A stretch of 64,000 bases of DNA from Nitrososphaerota archaeon (GTDB lineage: Archaea > Thermoproteota > Bathyarchaeia > Bathyarchaeales > Bathycorpusculaceae): contig JAISPR010000086.1 in the NCBI GenBank assembly GCA_031274765.1, forward strand, positions 1-64,000, in the 5' to 3' direction. Position numbers and translations under genes: made by a program. Positions 17,788 through 28,200 of this stretch are shown one piece after another. Below the pieces are notes generated by a model. The model saw only the letters and a list, made by a program, of their open reading frames with translations. It was not told the origin of the DNA and made no database searches. Position 1 is the stretch's first letter. The number at the start of each line of letters is the position of its first letter.

Positions 17788-18300
17788 TTGTCTCGTCAGC
17801 GTTTGAGGTCTTTCAACTATAGAGGAAGGGAGAGGGAAATAATTTCAGAGATAACAGTCTTAGTGTTGCTTTACTATAGCATAGGCTTGGGCGCCGCAAT
17901 AGTTTTGGTGCTTGTAAATTATGTGGCTTTTGCTAAAAGGAGCGGTTTTGTAGAGGAGAATAAGCTGTGGAGTAAGATTGATAAAAAACATGGTATAAAA
18001 ATCCGTACGGTTGTGAGTTTTATGTGTATGACAGCGCTTTTAACGGTTGCGCTTTTGCTCACGACTGTCAACGCGAATTTTGCGGTGGTGCTTGGAACGG
18101 TTGTTGGTTTTTTGTTGTTTAATGTAATGCTTGACTCTAACACTTTGAGGAGCAATACAGCTTGCAAGTGTGATGTATGTGAGCATGAGGCTCAGATGAG
18201 TGTTCGCTGTTCTAAGTGTGAACATAATAAAAAGGCAGGTATGAATCCGCTCAAAGATGTGGTTTTCGCGTTGAGAGCTATAAAAAATGAGCTGAGATAA
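17788..18300 (+). CDS. Membrane protein with C-terminal cysteine cluster
   Basis: 170 residues if the TTG at 17788 is the start; no ATG lies upstream of the first membrane helix, so the start is uncertain. Three hydrophobic segments (about 20-48, 70-93, 97-115) are followed by a hydrophilic tail with C-K-C-D-V-C-E-H...C-S-K-C-E-H, which could bind a metal. I do not recognise the family. It converges with purE, the stops being 6 bases apart. Confidence 0.55.
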   Translation: MSRQRLRSFNYRGREREIISEITVLVLLYYSIGLGAAIVLVLVNYVAFAKRSGFVEENKLWSKIDKKHGIKIRTVVSFMCMTALLTVALLLTTVNANFAVVLGTVVGFLLFNVMLDSNTLRSNTACKCDVCEHEAQMSVRCSKCEHNKKAGMNPLKDVVFALRAIKNELR

Positions 18301-18306
18301 AAGATT

Positions 18307-18786
18307 TTATCTTAGTTTTTTGACGGATTTGTTAGCCTGTTCAAGTTCTTGTTTTTTGTTATTTTGATATGTTGTGACATTATTAAGTAGTGTGGTGTCG
18401 TTGAGGGCTAATATTTTTGCTGTTGCAATTGCGGCTCCTTCGGGTTCGATGGTGACAATTGAGCCTATGCCGCTTGGTATTCGAAGTGAGGAGTAAATGT
18501 CGGCGCCGCCGTATTTTTCGCTGTAGGGTGGGATGGCTATGACTGGTTTGGTGGTGTTGCCATCAATGAATGCGCTAAGGGCGTTGGAACGGCCTGCAAC
18601 GGTTAGGTAGACAACTTTTTGTTTTTCAAATTCTTTGAGGATTTCTAGTACGGTTAGGGGGGTTTTATGTGCAGAGGCTATGCGGAATTCGTAGGTTATG
18701 CCTAAGAGGTTTAGGTATTTGGCGATTTCACGGGAGAATTCGAGGTCGCGCTCAGAGCCCATGATTATAATTGCTATACCAGTCAT
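18307..18786 (-). CDS. purE: Phosphoribosylaminoimidazole carboxylase catalytic subunit (PurE)
   Basis: 159 residues, the normal PurE length. It opens with I-I-M-G-S-E-R-D, has the phosphate-binding S-A-H-K-T-P near 38-43 and A-G-R-S-N-A-L-S-A-F near 64. PurE makes CAIR from AIR (class II) or from N5-CAIR (class I) in purine synthesis. No PurK lies beside it, and S-A-H-K-T-P in place of S-A-H-R-T-P is seen in class II-like members, so direct carboxylation of AIR is possible. It fits the pathway served by the two PurP genes at 30413-32600. Confidence 0.9.
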   Translation of the reverse strand: MTGIAIIIMGSERDLEFSREIAKYLNLLGITYEFRIASAHKTPLTVLEILKEFEKQKVVYLTVAGRSNALSAFIDGNTTKPVIAIPPYSEKYGGADIYSSLRIPSGIGSIVTIEPEGAAIATAKILALNDTTLLNNVTTYQNNKKQELEQANKSVKKLR

Positions 18787-19168
18787 ATGTATCGTAGTAG
18801 TTATGTTTAGCCTGCTAATTAATATTTAATTAGGGATATTTGGTTTGTTGGTTTTTGTGCATGGTAAGCGCATGGAACAGAGCAGATGTATGATTTATAA
18901 AGTTGGGTTTAGTGGGCTATTGAAATTGTGTTGGTTTATGATAATTTTGAGTGATTAAAACAAAATAAGTCAAAAAGTATCAAATTTTTGTCTTGTGTTT
19001 TGAGCAGTACAGTTAGCACTTGTGTGGGTTTTGTGCAAGTTTTTGTGTTAACCTTAAAAGGTTTTAGTGTGTTTGGATCAAAATTATTCAGAAGCGTTTT
19101 ATGTGGATTCAAGTCAGTGTTAACAATTTTACTTAGCAATTTTCCGTTGTTACAACGATACAGCCACA
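18787..19168. other. Intergenic region between divergent genes
   Basis: AT-rich, presumably holding the divergent promoters of purE and the gene at 19214. No RNA gene or clear repeat is seen. Confidence 0.4.
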
Positions 19169-19213
19169 TTGGCTTATCAGCGTGTATTTGAAAACTATGG
19201 TGAGGATAAGGGT

Positions 19214-19684
19214 ATGGTTCAAGAAAGTTTGAAGCTGACTAAAACAGAAGAATATCTCAGGCAACTCATTGGCAAATGGAGTGCGGGTGTTACCATGAGA
19301 ACCAGCGCGGGGAAAGTTGTGGCTGGATGGGGCGAGATGTGTGCAAAAGAAACTGAATGGGGTATAAATTGTGGAATCGATGGCTCCATTGAGGGATATG
19401 AAGATTTTTATCAAAATGACCACTGGACATTTGACCCCGTAGATGATACAGTGCATCTGGTTAGGTTAAGTTCAGAGGGGCAACTTCATGACCATGCAGG
19501 GAGATATCGGGGTAATTCTACCCTTGAGCTATATTGGCGGGGTGCTTTTGAAGATCAAGAGCAAGAAGAGTACATCATTGTTAAATGGAGAAATAGAGAC
19601 CAGTTTGATATTAAAGAGAAAAGTTACTCTATGGACAAACTGTTACTGACCACTGATTATGCGTTTAAACGTAGGATTAGCTGA
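19214..19684 (+). CDS. Uncharacterised protein, possibly DUF1579-like
   Basis: About 156 residues from ATG 19214 (an earlier in-frame TTG at 19169 would add 15). It is a soluble beta-rich protein: L-I-G-K-W near the start, then alternating strands with W-T-F-D-P, L-E-L-Y-W-R-G and Y-I-I-V-K-W-R. The pattern of a G-x-W opening and strand repeats recalls lipocalin-like DUF1579 proteins. Its last 8 bases overlap the end of the convergent protease gene. The function is unknown. Confidence 0.55.
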   Translation: MVQESLKLTKTEEYLRQLIGKWSAGVTMRTSAGKVVAGWGEMCAKETEWGINCGIDGSIEGYEDFYQNDHWTFDPVDDTVHLVRLSSEGQLHDHAGRYRGNSTLELYWRGAFEDQEQEEYIIVKWRNRDQFDIKEKSYSMDKLLLTTDYAFKRRIS

Positions 19685-20162
19685 GCAAATCCATCAGAAT
19701 TCCAGTCAGTTTGTCCACGGCGGTTTTCACTTCAGGGCTTAGAGGCCCGCCAAATTCCATATTTTTGGGTTCTATTAGTAATAGTGCAACTTTTGCGCCA
19801 GTCATTTTTATGATGTACTCACAAAAAACTCTCAAGGGTAAAACATGTGATGAGAATGCAGAAAACCATGCAATGGCAGAAACGTCAACCAATCGGGTTT
19901 TTCCAGGCGGGATGCCCAAAACAGCGGCATCTACGAGTAATACATGGGTGGGATGGAAATTTTCGATATCAAGCAGATAACTTTCAGGAACTGTTTCACA
20001 CTCTATCACACAAACGTTGTTAGAAACTTTTCCCTGTAGACACTCAGCGATTTTTAAGCCCGCGTAGTCGTCGCCGCGAATGGGATTGCCAATACCGGCA
20101 ATAATCGTGCGGTCTACATTAGAGAACCAGTTTTTAAGAGCCAGTTCGATATCATCGATCAT
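19677..20162 (-). CDS. Hydrogenase maturation protease (HycI/HyaD family)
   Basis: 161 residues. G-I-G-N-P-I-R-G-D-D-Y-A-G near 23-35 is the family's N-terminal motif. V-D-A-A near 77 and S-S-H-V-L-P-L near 104 supply the remaining nickel ligands. These peptidases clip the C-terminal peptide of [NiFe]-hydrogenase large subunits after nickel insertion. Substrates are close by: the large subunit genes at 21153 and 48409 both extend beyond the histidine of their C-terminal D-P-C-x-x-C-A-T-H motif, as protease substrates do. Confidence 0.85.
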   Translation of the reverse strand: MIDDIELALKNWFSNVDRTIIAGIGNPIRGDDYAGLKIAECLQGKVSNNVCVIECETVPESYLLDIENFHPTHVLLVDAAVLGIPPGKTRLVDVSAIAWFSAFSSHVLPLRVFCEYIIKMTGAKVALLLIEPKNMEFGGPLSPEVKTAVDKLTGILMDLLS

Positions 20163-20349
20163 GTGTGCACCAACTATATTGAGTTGAGGTGGATAGAAAA
20201 AGTTTACTTCTAATCGGCATGTTTTAGTTCGTGCGGTTACAAAGCAAAACAGGTGTATGGGCTATTTGTTAAGCAAAAATGCACAAGGGTTTAATTTTTA
20301 ATGGAAAATGAGAAACTAAGGACACTTTTCGTCGAGCGCTAAGTCATAC

Positions 20350-20718
20350 CTATAGCGTTTTCTTTGTTAGTTTTGGTGGTTTTCGATATCCATCCCAGAC
20401 GTGATGCAGGGCCAGATTTGGATGGTGTAGCATCATCCGTGGACCAGCGTAACGCATAATGACTTTGGCTTTTTGTTTCATATCAAAACGATAACAGTGG
20501 ATAGTGCATTTGCCACAGGTGCTTTTCTTTTCTTGGAAAGGACATTTATCAAGCCGTAGGAGGGCATATGTTTTGAATTCTTTGCATTCAGGGCATAGTG
20601 TTCCATGGGTATTGTGGTGTGCTTTGCAGTAGAGGTCAATCATGTAGGCTATTGTTTGTTTTTCGCGTTTCATGCGCTTGTGTGTGGGGTTAGGAGGCTG
20701 TGGTTGCATATCCATCAA
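20350..20718 (-). CDS. YgbA-like (nitrous oxide-stimulated promoter family) protein
   Basis: 122 residues, basic, with a cysteine set C-P-E-C, C-P-F-Q and C-G-K-C-T-I-H-C in the middle, and a tail containing M-R-Y-A-G-P-R-M. This spacing matches the PF11756 family, known in bacteria as nitric-oxide-responsive genes of unclear function; the cysteines probably bind metal. It stands alone between the protease and hydrogenase genes. Confidence 0.75.
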   Translation of the reverse strand: MMDMQPQPPNPTHKRMKREKQTIAYMIDLYCKAHHNTHGTLCPECKEFKTYALLRLDKCPFQEKKSTCGKCTIHCYRFDMKQKAKVIMRYAGPRMMLHHPNLALHHVWDGYRKPPKLTKKTL

Positions 20719-21152
20719 GTAGAAATAGGGGGTTACTTAGATAAGGATTAACCCTAAATTGTAAGGGATTTTTAATAAACTGGGCACTATTTTTGGGAAT
20801 CACTAAACAGATGTTGGTTTATATGACCGTTTGGAAAAATGAGGCGAATTATTTCTACTACAGGTTTTTGGGGGTTATTTTTACAATATTTTCTCGTTTT
20901 CAAATATTTGTTGGAATTTAATTTCTGGTTGTTAGGTAAAATTGTTAAATGTATTGAGGTTTTAGTGCAATAATGACGCTGAAAGATTTTAAACGTATGA
21001 GTCAACAATAAAATTTAGCCGGTGATATATTCGATATCACAAACATATTTAATGTGTACAGACATCACTATTTATGACAAAACGTATAAAAAGTTAAATC
21101 ACATGATAGTAAAAAATATAGCAAAAAAATAAATAGAGCTCAAAAGAGCAGC
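20719..21152. other. Intergenic region, nothing seen
   Basis: 434 AT-rich bases after the end of the hydrogenase operon. No coding frame, RNA gene or repeat was recognised. Confidence 0.4.
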
Positions 21153-22613
21153 TTAGCGACTAAGACGACTGACTAATTTTTTGTCCACGTCAAAAACTTC
21201 TACGGACAACGGCATTTGACCCACTGCAGTGTGTGTTGCACAACCAAAACAGGGGTCATATGCACGAAAAGCCATCTCAATCATGTTTAGTATATCTTGG
21301 TCGATTTTTCCGTTACAAATCAACCCTTTAGCAGCATCACGAATGCTCATACATATAGCAGGATAGTTGTTAGTTGTTGCAACTATCATATTTACATCTG
21401 TTATAAGAGCATTTTTGTCAAGCATATATTGGTGAATAAGCGTACCGCGGGATGCTTCAACAATACCTACACCCTGAGTTGGTTCGCCGGGTTTATTGCG
21501 GATATTGGAACTTGTGATTTCAGGATCTCTAACAAGCTCCAACGCATGTTCAGCTGCATAGAGAAGTTCAATGAGACGAGCCCAATGAAATGCAAGAGTA
21601 CTATGAATGGGTTTGCCGCCAAAGGTTTGATACATTTCGCGATATTCGGCTTGTGCCAAGGGAGTTGCCATACCCTCAGATGCGTTTAGCCGACCCAAAG
21701 GTCCAACACGATATACACCACTATCCATACCAGCAATTTGACCTTGCCATCCAACAGCTTTGAGAAAGGGAAATTTACTATATGTCCACTCTTCGACATG
21801 TTCACCTATGTGATTTAAATAGTCTTGGCTTTCGAATTTGAGAAATTCTCCACCTTGCGGAGTAACAACCCGTATTTTACCATCATAAAAATTGACTTTA
21901 TTATTTGCATCTACAGTGCCCATGTAGTAGGTGGACATACTGTATGCTTGGTTCATGATTAAGTCCACGTATTTAACGTTGTCTAAGACGATATTGTGAA
22001 AAAGCTTGAGAGTGAATTGTGCAAAACCAAGACAGGAAACAACCATCTGCTCAATTTCTTGACGGTTAGCTGTACTAAGCGGTTTAGACATCCCGCCAGG
22101 TAAACCACAAACAGGATGAGTTGCTTTGCCACCGATTATTTCAGTAATTTTCTGACCATAAGCACGATGCTTTATGACCTCTTTGACAATGTCCATACCT
22201 GCTTTTTCGATTACACCTAAAATATTGCGTTTTTCTGGAGGAGCATCTATACCAACGATGAAATCAGGTCCACCCATATAGTAGAAATGCAGGGTATGAT
22301 CGTAGATAAAATAGGCCATGTGCATAAGTTCGCGAAGTTTCTTTGCCGCAACAGGAGGCTCAACGTTAAAAGCCTGATCAAGGGTTTTGACGGCCGCGAA
22401 GTGGTGGGCAACGGGACAAACACCACAGATACGACTGGTCAACTGAGGCATGAGCTCAGCTTTTCTGCCGATACAAAATTTCTCAAAACCACGCAGTTCG
22501 GGAATTTTGAGATAAGCGTTTTCGACCTCACCATTGCTGTTTAGAAATATGGATACGTTACCGTGTCCTTCAAGCCGCGTTATGGGGTCGATTAAAATTT
22601 CTTTTAGAGTCAT
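21153..22613 (-). CDS. mvhA: [NiFe]-hydrogenase large subunit (MvhA-like, group 3)
   Basis: 486 residues. The N-terminal nickel motif R-I-C-G-V-C-P-V-A-H is near 61 and the C-terminal D-P-C-F-G-C-A-T-H near 454, followed by a peptide removed on maturation. I-D-P-I-T-R-L-E-G-H at the start is typical. It binds the NiFe active site and oxidises or makes H2. The start ATG overlaps the stop of the small subunit gene by 4 bases, and upstream lie hdrB and hdrC, so the enzyme likely feeds electrons from H2 to a heterodisulfide-reductase-type complex. No mvhD or hdrA is in this operon; they would have to be elsewhere. Confidence 0.9.
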   Translation of the reverse strand: MTLKEILIDPITRLEGHGNVSIFLNSNGEVENAYLKIPELRGFEKFCIGRKAELMPQLTSRICGVCPVAHHFAAVKTLDQAFNVEPPVAAKKLRELMHMAYFIYDHTLHFYYMGGPDFIVGIDAPPEKRNILGVIEKAGMDIVKEVIKHRAYGQKITEIIGGKATHPVCGLPGGMSKPLSTANRQEIEQMVVSCLGFAQFTLKLFHNIVLDNVKYVDLIMNQAYSMSTYYMGTVDANNKVNFYDGKIRVVTPQGGEFLKFESQDYLNHIGEHVEEWTYSKFPFLKAVGWQGQIAGMDSGVYRVGPLGRLNASEGMATPLAQAEYREMYQTFGGKPIHSTLAFHWARLIELLYAAEHALELVRDPEITSSNIRNKPGEPTQGVGIVEASRGTLIHQYMLDKNALITDVNMIVATTNNYPAICMSIRDAAKGLICNGKIDQDILNMIEMAFRAYDPCFGCATHTAVGQMPLSVEVFDVDKKLVSRLSR

Positions 22614-23596
22614 TTCTTAATCACCTTACGTTTCAATATGGAGGCGGGCAGGCTATACATATAAAAAGTGCCTACGGGATCTTTGACTTGATCGATTACC
22701 TCTTCGAGTTCTTTTTCGGTATATGGTTTACCGTCCATGCCATCATAGCCCAAAATCGAAGCTAAAGCCGCTATCATGGCAGCACCCTGCTCGGGCACGT
22801 TTGGAACTTTACCACCACATCCAGTACAGGGCATATCAACTTTGAGACATAATGCATCACAACCACCTCGTGTTGCAGGTCCCATACAGATAATTCCCTG
22901 TTCTAGGAGACATTTCTCAGGTTCAGGGACTTTTTCATGGATCCGATATATTTTGTCAATTTTCTTGTTATCACGTTTGCGGGGACACTCGTCGCATAGC
23001 GCCTTTTGGGGTGCAATAATAGTACCCTTGGGCGGCAGGTTATTGCTTGCGATGAGATTGATAGCATGTACTATCAGCTTCACAGGGGGAGGACAACCGG
23101 GCAGATAATAGTCAACATCGACTGTTTGTCCCAGTGTCTTGACGGTATCATAGAATTCGGGAAGTTTTAGTGTGCCCTCTTTGACATGAGTTTCAGGTTT
23201 GGGCGTAACTGCGTTGGGGTTAATGTTTGATTTGTCTGCGAGATACACCTGTTGGAAGATTTCGGTTTTGCTGGCTAGATTGGCTAAACCAGGAATACTA
23301 CCTTCATGGGCACAAGAACCAAAAGCCACAAGTATCTTAGATTTAGCACGAAACAGATTTGCTATGTGTTCCTGTTCACTATTGCGAATGGACCCGTTAA
23401 AAAAAGTGATATCGATATGTTTGTCGGGCAGGGCTTCGATGTCTTTGTATTTAATATCCATGGCAACTGGCCAGAACACGATATCGGCTAAGTGTATTAT
23501 GTCAAATATTTTTTCGTTTAAGTCTAAGACGGCTATTTCGCAGCCGCCGCAACTTGCAGCCCAATAGAAGGCTATCTTTAGCTTAGGTTTATTCAT
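22610..23596 (-). CDS. mvhG: [NiFe]-hydrogenase small subunit (MvhG-like)
   Basis: 328 residues from ATG 23596; an in-frame ATG at 23620 would overlap hdrB more deeply. The proximal [4Fe-4S] motif S-C-G-G-C-E is near 17, G-S-C-A-H-E-G near 93, and L-P-G-C-P-P-P near 161. The C-terminal part has additional cysteine clusters (C-D-E-C-P, C-L...C-M-G-P-A-T-R-G-G-C, C-T-G-C-G-G) for two more clusters, as in F420-non-reducing hydrogenases. Cytoplasmic: there is no Tat signal. Confidence 0.9.
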   Translation of the reverse strand: MNKPKLKIAFYWAASCGGCEIAVLDLNEKIFDIIHLADIVFWPVAMDIKYKDIEALPDKHIDITFFNGSIRNSEQEHIANLFRAKSKILVAFGSCAHEGSIPGLANLASKTEIFQQVYLADKSNINPNAVTPKPETHVKEGTLKLPEFYDTVKTLGQTVDVDYYLPGCPPPVKLIVHAINLIASNNLPPKGTIIAPQKALCDECPRKRDNKKIDKIYRIHEKVPEPEKCLLEQGIICMGPATRGGCDALCLKVDMPCTGCGGKVPNVPEQGAAMIAALASILGYDGMDGKPYTEKELEEVIDQVKDPVGTFYMYSLPASILKRKVIKK

Positions 23597-24491
23597 GGTC
23601 TTTTGTTCCTTGCATGGCAAATTGTTGGGTTATTTTTTGTGCGTTTACCCGGAGTTCTTCAAAGGCCAACATTGAGGGTGCTATTCCCATGGCTAGTCCG
23701 AGTAGTTGGGGATAGTGGAGTATGGGAATGCCATATACTTCGTTAAAAGTTTTCTCTATGCGTAATTCGTTTGTGTCGTACATAATGTGACAAAATGGAC
23801 AAATGGTGATTAGGGCTTGGGCATTAACTTGTTTTATGTGACTGAGTTTGTTGTGTGCTAGTTGTAGAGCGATTTTGTCGTTTATGCCTACGCTGGGTGC
23901 GCCGCAGCATTGGGTTTTATCGGTGTAGTCGAGGCAGGTGGCTCCGGTGGCTTCGATGAGTGTTTTTAGGGTTTGAGGGTCTTCGGGGTCGTCAAATGTG
24001 ATGAGCTTTTTGGGTCGCAGTATGTGGCATCCGTTGTGTTCTGCGACTTTGAGGTTTGTGAGGGGGTGTATGATTGTGGTTTTAATTTTTTCTATACCCA
24101 CGTTTTCTTTTAGGAATTGGAGTAGATGTTTGGTTTGGGTGGTTCCTTTGTATTCTAGGGTGGCTTTTTTGAGGTGGTGGTTGATTTTGTTTTTTTGTGT
24201 TTGGTCTTCGTTTAGGGTTTTGTTGACTTTTTTGAGGGTGATAGCGCATCCGGGGCATAGGGTGAGGATGTTTAGGTTTTGTTGTTCGGCTATGGCTAGG
24301 TTTTTGGCGGCTAATATCATCATGGTTTCGTGGCTAACGGGGTTAAGGGGTAGTCCGCAGCAGTTGAATTCAGGCATCTCTACTAGTTCCACGTCGAGTT
24401 TGGCTAGGACTTTGCGGGCGCTGATTTCATAGGAGGAGACGCGGTAGGGAATTGCGCATCCTAAAAATAGTAGCCATTTATTGGGATGCAT
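23589..24491 (-). CDS. hdrB: Heterodisulfide reductase subunit B (HdrB)
   Basis: 300 residues with two CCG domains: N-C-C-G-L-P near 43 with the upstream L-G-C-A-I-P, and Q-C-C-G-A-P-S-V-G near 197 with C-P-F-C downstream. These cysteines hold the noncubane clusters that split heterodisulfides. The start overlaps the end of hdrC by 14 bases, and the end overlaps mvhG. In organisms without coenzyme M and B the HdrBC substrate is uncertain, so the natural disulfide here is unknown. Confidence 0.9.
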   Translation of the reverse strand: MHPNKWLLFLGCAIPYRVSSYEISARKVLAKLDVELVEMPEFNCCGLPLNPVSHETMMILAAKNLAIAEQQNLNILTLCPGCAITLKKVNKTLNEDQTQKNKINHHLKKATLEYKGTTQTKHLLQFLKENVGIEKIKTTIIHPLTNLKVAEHNGCHILRPKKLITFDDPEDPQTLKTLIEATGATCLDYTDKTQCCGAPSVGINDKIALQLAHNKLSHIKQVNAQALITICPFCHIMYDTNELRIEKTFNEVYGIPILHYPQLLGLAMGIAPSMLAFEELRVNAQKITQQFAMQGTKDHE

Positions 24492-25053
24492 TTTTGTTTT
24501 CTCCCAGTAGTTGTTGTGGTGTTTGTTGTTGGATGTGTTTGAAAAATTTTATGTTTTTTAAGAGTTTTTTTATGGTGTTTGGGTTGTTTTTGGGTAGAGG
24601 TGGCAGGCCTTGGGTTTCTCGTTTTTTGATTCTTACTTCGGGGATTTTGTAGATGTAGCTTGTTTCAATGAGGTTTTGGGCTTGGTCGCGAAATAGTTGG
24701 GGCATGTATCCGTTCTCGGCTGCAAGGTTGCAAAATACTTGGATAGCCTTGGCGACGTCCACGTTTTGTGGGCATCTATCGGTGCATGTAAAACAGGCGG
24801 CACATAGCCAAAGTGTGTCACTGGTTAATACTTGATTTTTTAGTCCAAGTTGGGCCATATGGATAAGTGTGCGGGGACGGTAATTGTCACTGAATCGGGC
24901 GACGGGACAATCTGAGGTGCAGGTGCCGCATTGGAAGCAGTGAAGAAAGTTTTCTAAGCCGTGAATTTTTTGGAGTTCATATTTGAAGTTTGGATCAATT
25001 TCAGAAGCTTTGATGGGCCGCTCTTTGCCCTGAGGAGACATTGGCTGGGTCAT
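24478..25053 (-). CDS. hdrC: Heterodisulfide reductase subunit C (HdrC)
   Basis: 191 residues with two [4Fe-4S] motifs: C-F-Q-C-G-T-C-T-S-D-C-P near 38 and C-A-A-C-F-T-C-T-D-R-C-P near 79. It passes electrons to HdrB. It is the first gene of the four-gene operon hdrC-hdrB-mvhG-mvhA. A second in-frame ATG lies 4 codons in. The C-terminal 40 residues are lysine- and glutamine-rich and poorly conserved. Confidence 0.9.
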   Translation of the reverse strand: MTQPMSPQGKERPIKASEIDPNFKYELQKIHGLENFLHCFQCGTCTSDCPVARFSDNYRPRTLIHMAQLGLKNQVLTSDTLWLCAACFTCTDRCPQNVDVAKAIQVFCNLAAENGYMPQLFRDQAQNLIETSYIYKIPEVRIKKRETQGLPPLPKNNPNTIKKLLKNIKFFKHIQQQTPQQLLGENKNASQ

Positions 25054-25252
25054 AGCGATGAGTTCTACCTATTAATTAGATACTGATGTTAAATTTTAGA
25101 TGCCATCACCGGATAGATAAAGCTTAGGCAAAAGTAAAACAGATTCCCCATAAAAATCATGTGTGACATGAACTCTTCTATGGGAACCAAACTACATTCT
25201 ATGTCTATGCGCTGCATTGATTTATCATAATGGTATGTTGGTTTCAAAATAA

Positions 25253-28200
25253 TTAGTCACATAGGCATTTATAGTCACAATAAGCGCAGTCCCATATACC
25301 TTTTTTGGGGTCAAATATGGCAGCGTTAATTTTTTTAGACATTTCTTGTATTTCTGTTTGTACTGCTTCAATTGCTTGTTTGTCGGGAACAAAAAATATT
25401 TTTTCATTAGACCGTAAAAACCAATCGCCAACTTTTAGTTCACACTTATCACCATGCAGGTTTCTAACGGCAAGCACATAAACCAGTAACTGCATATCTT
25501 TTTTGAGTTCCGCTATGGAAGGCGCTTTTTTGCTTGTTTTATAATCTATAACTGTAAGACCAGCTCCCTCTTTGTCAATACGGTCGATTCTTCCTCTAAT
25601 ACGCACATCACCCACGGTTGTTTCAAACCAGCGCTCGATATCTAAGATTTCGGCTTTGTTTTTGCTTTGTTCGGCAAGGAAAACCCGCAAGATTTCTTTT
25701 GCCTCCTCGTAGTCTCTTTTTTCATCGATTTTGGTCTTGTAACCTCTTGGATTCCAGAATTTGGCCAACAATGTTTCAGCGACAGTTTCATCGATGGGTT
25801 GTTTTTGTTTTTGCATCCGAGTTAATCGTTCTGCGATGTTGTGTAGCGTTGAGCCGAAATCAAAGTAGTATCTAGGTTTTTCAGGAATTTTCATTACGTG
25901 GCGATAGTAGTATAGTCGAGGACATTTTTTGTAGCCAACAAATTGAGATACACTAAAAACATGGTTGGGTGGTATAGTTAGGGGTTGTTCGGTGGTGCAT
26001 TTGAGGGCAGAGTAGTTGGGTTCTTTAATGTTATTGATTATTTCGGTTTGTAGGTCTATGTTTTTATTGGTTGTTTTGGCAAACAGGAGAACGTTTTCTA
26101 TGGCTTCATTGAACCGGCCTACTGTTAGGTTAGTCATTATTTGATGGAGTAGTTTTGTTTGTACTTGGTTGTCTATAGCTGTTGGTTCAGTGGGTATTTC
26201 TTTGGGATCTATTTGTTGGAAGGTTATGTCTGTATTTTGTTGGTAGGTGATTTCTTGGAGAAATCTTGAGGGCTTGGAATCTGTTTTGTTTTCGCCATAG
26301 CGTTTGGCGTAGGTTAGAATTATTTTTTCTTTTGCTCGGCTCAGGGCTACATAGAATAGTCGCCGTTCTTCTTGGATGTGTAGTTCTTTATCGTTATATG
26401 TAGAACGAACGCCCTTTAGAAGTTTTGAGGGGATGGTGAATTTGTCTTTTTGATGGGTTGTGGGTAATTTTCGTTCGCTGGCATCGGGGATGATGACAGT
26501 GGGGTATTGCATGCCTTTTACGCCATGTATTGTAGATATTGTTACGGCTTTATCGTTGATGTCTTCTTGTGCAATGTCAAAGTTTGATGCGACTGATAAG
26601 TAATCTATGAAGGTTTCAAGGGTGTTATCGGGGTATATATTGTTGAATTCTTCAGCAAATGTGTAGAATTGGTTTAGTAGTTGCATATGGTGGTTGTTTT
26701 TTAGGGCTAGTTCGTATTTGTAGAATTCTTGTTCAAAAAGAATGGTGTGTACAAGGTCAAGTGTGTGTAGTGATTTTTTGTTGTTCATTATATTTGATAG
26801 GGTTTGTTTAACGATTAGGAATTTGAGTTTATCGACACTTAGCTTGTTTAGGTGGTCAAAGGTTTCATATAGAGATAGTCCGTTTTGTTCTGCATAGGTA
26901 TTGAATTTACAGATATCAATTTGTTTTATGTCATAGTTATGCCGGTTTAGAATTCTTATGAGTTCAATATTGTTTTCCAGGGGATTGCTAATTACTTTTA
27001 GGAACGCTGTGACATCTTTTATTAGGGGTTCTTGGAAAAATCCTGTTGCTCCAACAAAGTTAAAGAGTAGGCCATGTTTTTTGAAGGCTTTAATTATTGG
27101 TTCAGCACTTGTTCTGCGTCTACAGAGGATAGCTATTTCTTGGGGTAGATTTTTTTTTAAAAGTTCTTTTGTCACTTCGAGGATATAGTTTGCTTGTGAG
27201 ACATCGTTTGAGAGTTCAACAACAGATATTTTTTCGCCGTCGGGGTTGTTGGTAAATAGTTTTTTTGGGGTTCTTTCAGGGTTGTTTTCTATTAGAGTGT
27301 TGGTCACAGCTACAATTTTTTTGGTGCTGCGGTAGTTGTGTTCTATTGTTTTTTCGATAAACGTGGGGAACATTTTTTTAAATTCGGCTATATTGGTGAG
27401 GTGGGCGCCTCTAAATTTGTAGATACTTTGATCATCATCTCCAACTACGGTAATGTGTCCATGTTGTTTTGCAATCAAGTGGACTATTTGTAGTTGTATA
27501 TAGTTGGTATCTTGAAATTCGTCAACAATTATGTAATTAAATTTCTCTTGATAGTTCCGTAAAATCAGAGGTTTGCTCATCAATATGTTGTATACTATAC
27601 AAAGTAAATCTCCAAAATCCAACATATTATTTTGAAGTTTATATAATTCATAAGCCTTATAAATTTTTAAAATATCTTTCAAATTATTTATATCTTCTTG
27701 TGATTCTTCATCCAACGCGGTTTGGTCATGTGTTTCTATGTACAGCTGCAGATCCTCAGGAGATACAAGCTCGTCTTTGCATCGAGATATAAATTTTTTC
27801 ATTTCTTCTGCTAACGTGTAGGGCTCATGATTAAATTCCAGATACTCAATTCCAAAACTGTTAATATTTTTAACAAAATAAACCAACTGCGCAGTATCGG
27901 TAATAATTTTAAAGTTAGCGTTCAATTTAGTACTAAGTATATTGTCCTGTATAACTTGATTACAAAAAGAATGAAACGTGGATACGTTTAGATCCTCGGG
28001 CTTTTTTAGTAACCCGTTTACCCTTACCTTTAACTCATCGGCGGCCTTTTGGTTAAAAGCTAAAGCCAATATATTCTCAGGGTTCACACCTTTGTTGACC
28101 AAGTAAGCAATTTTACTTGCCACCGTTAAAGTTTTTCCAGAACCCGCACCCGCTATTATAAGAAGCGGTCGATCAATTTCGTTTACAGCATCCATTTGCT

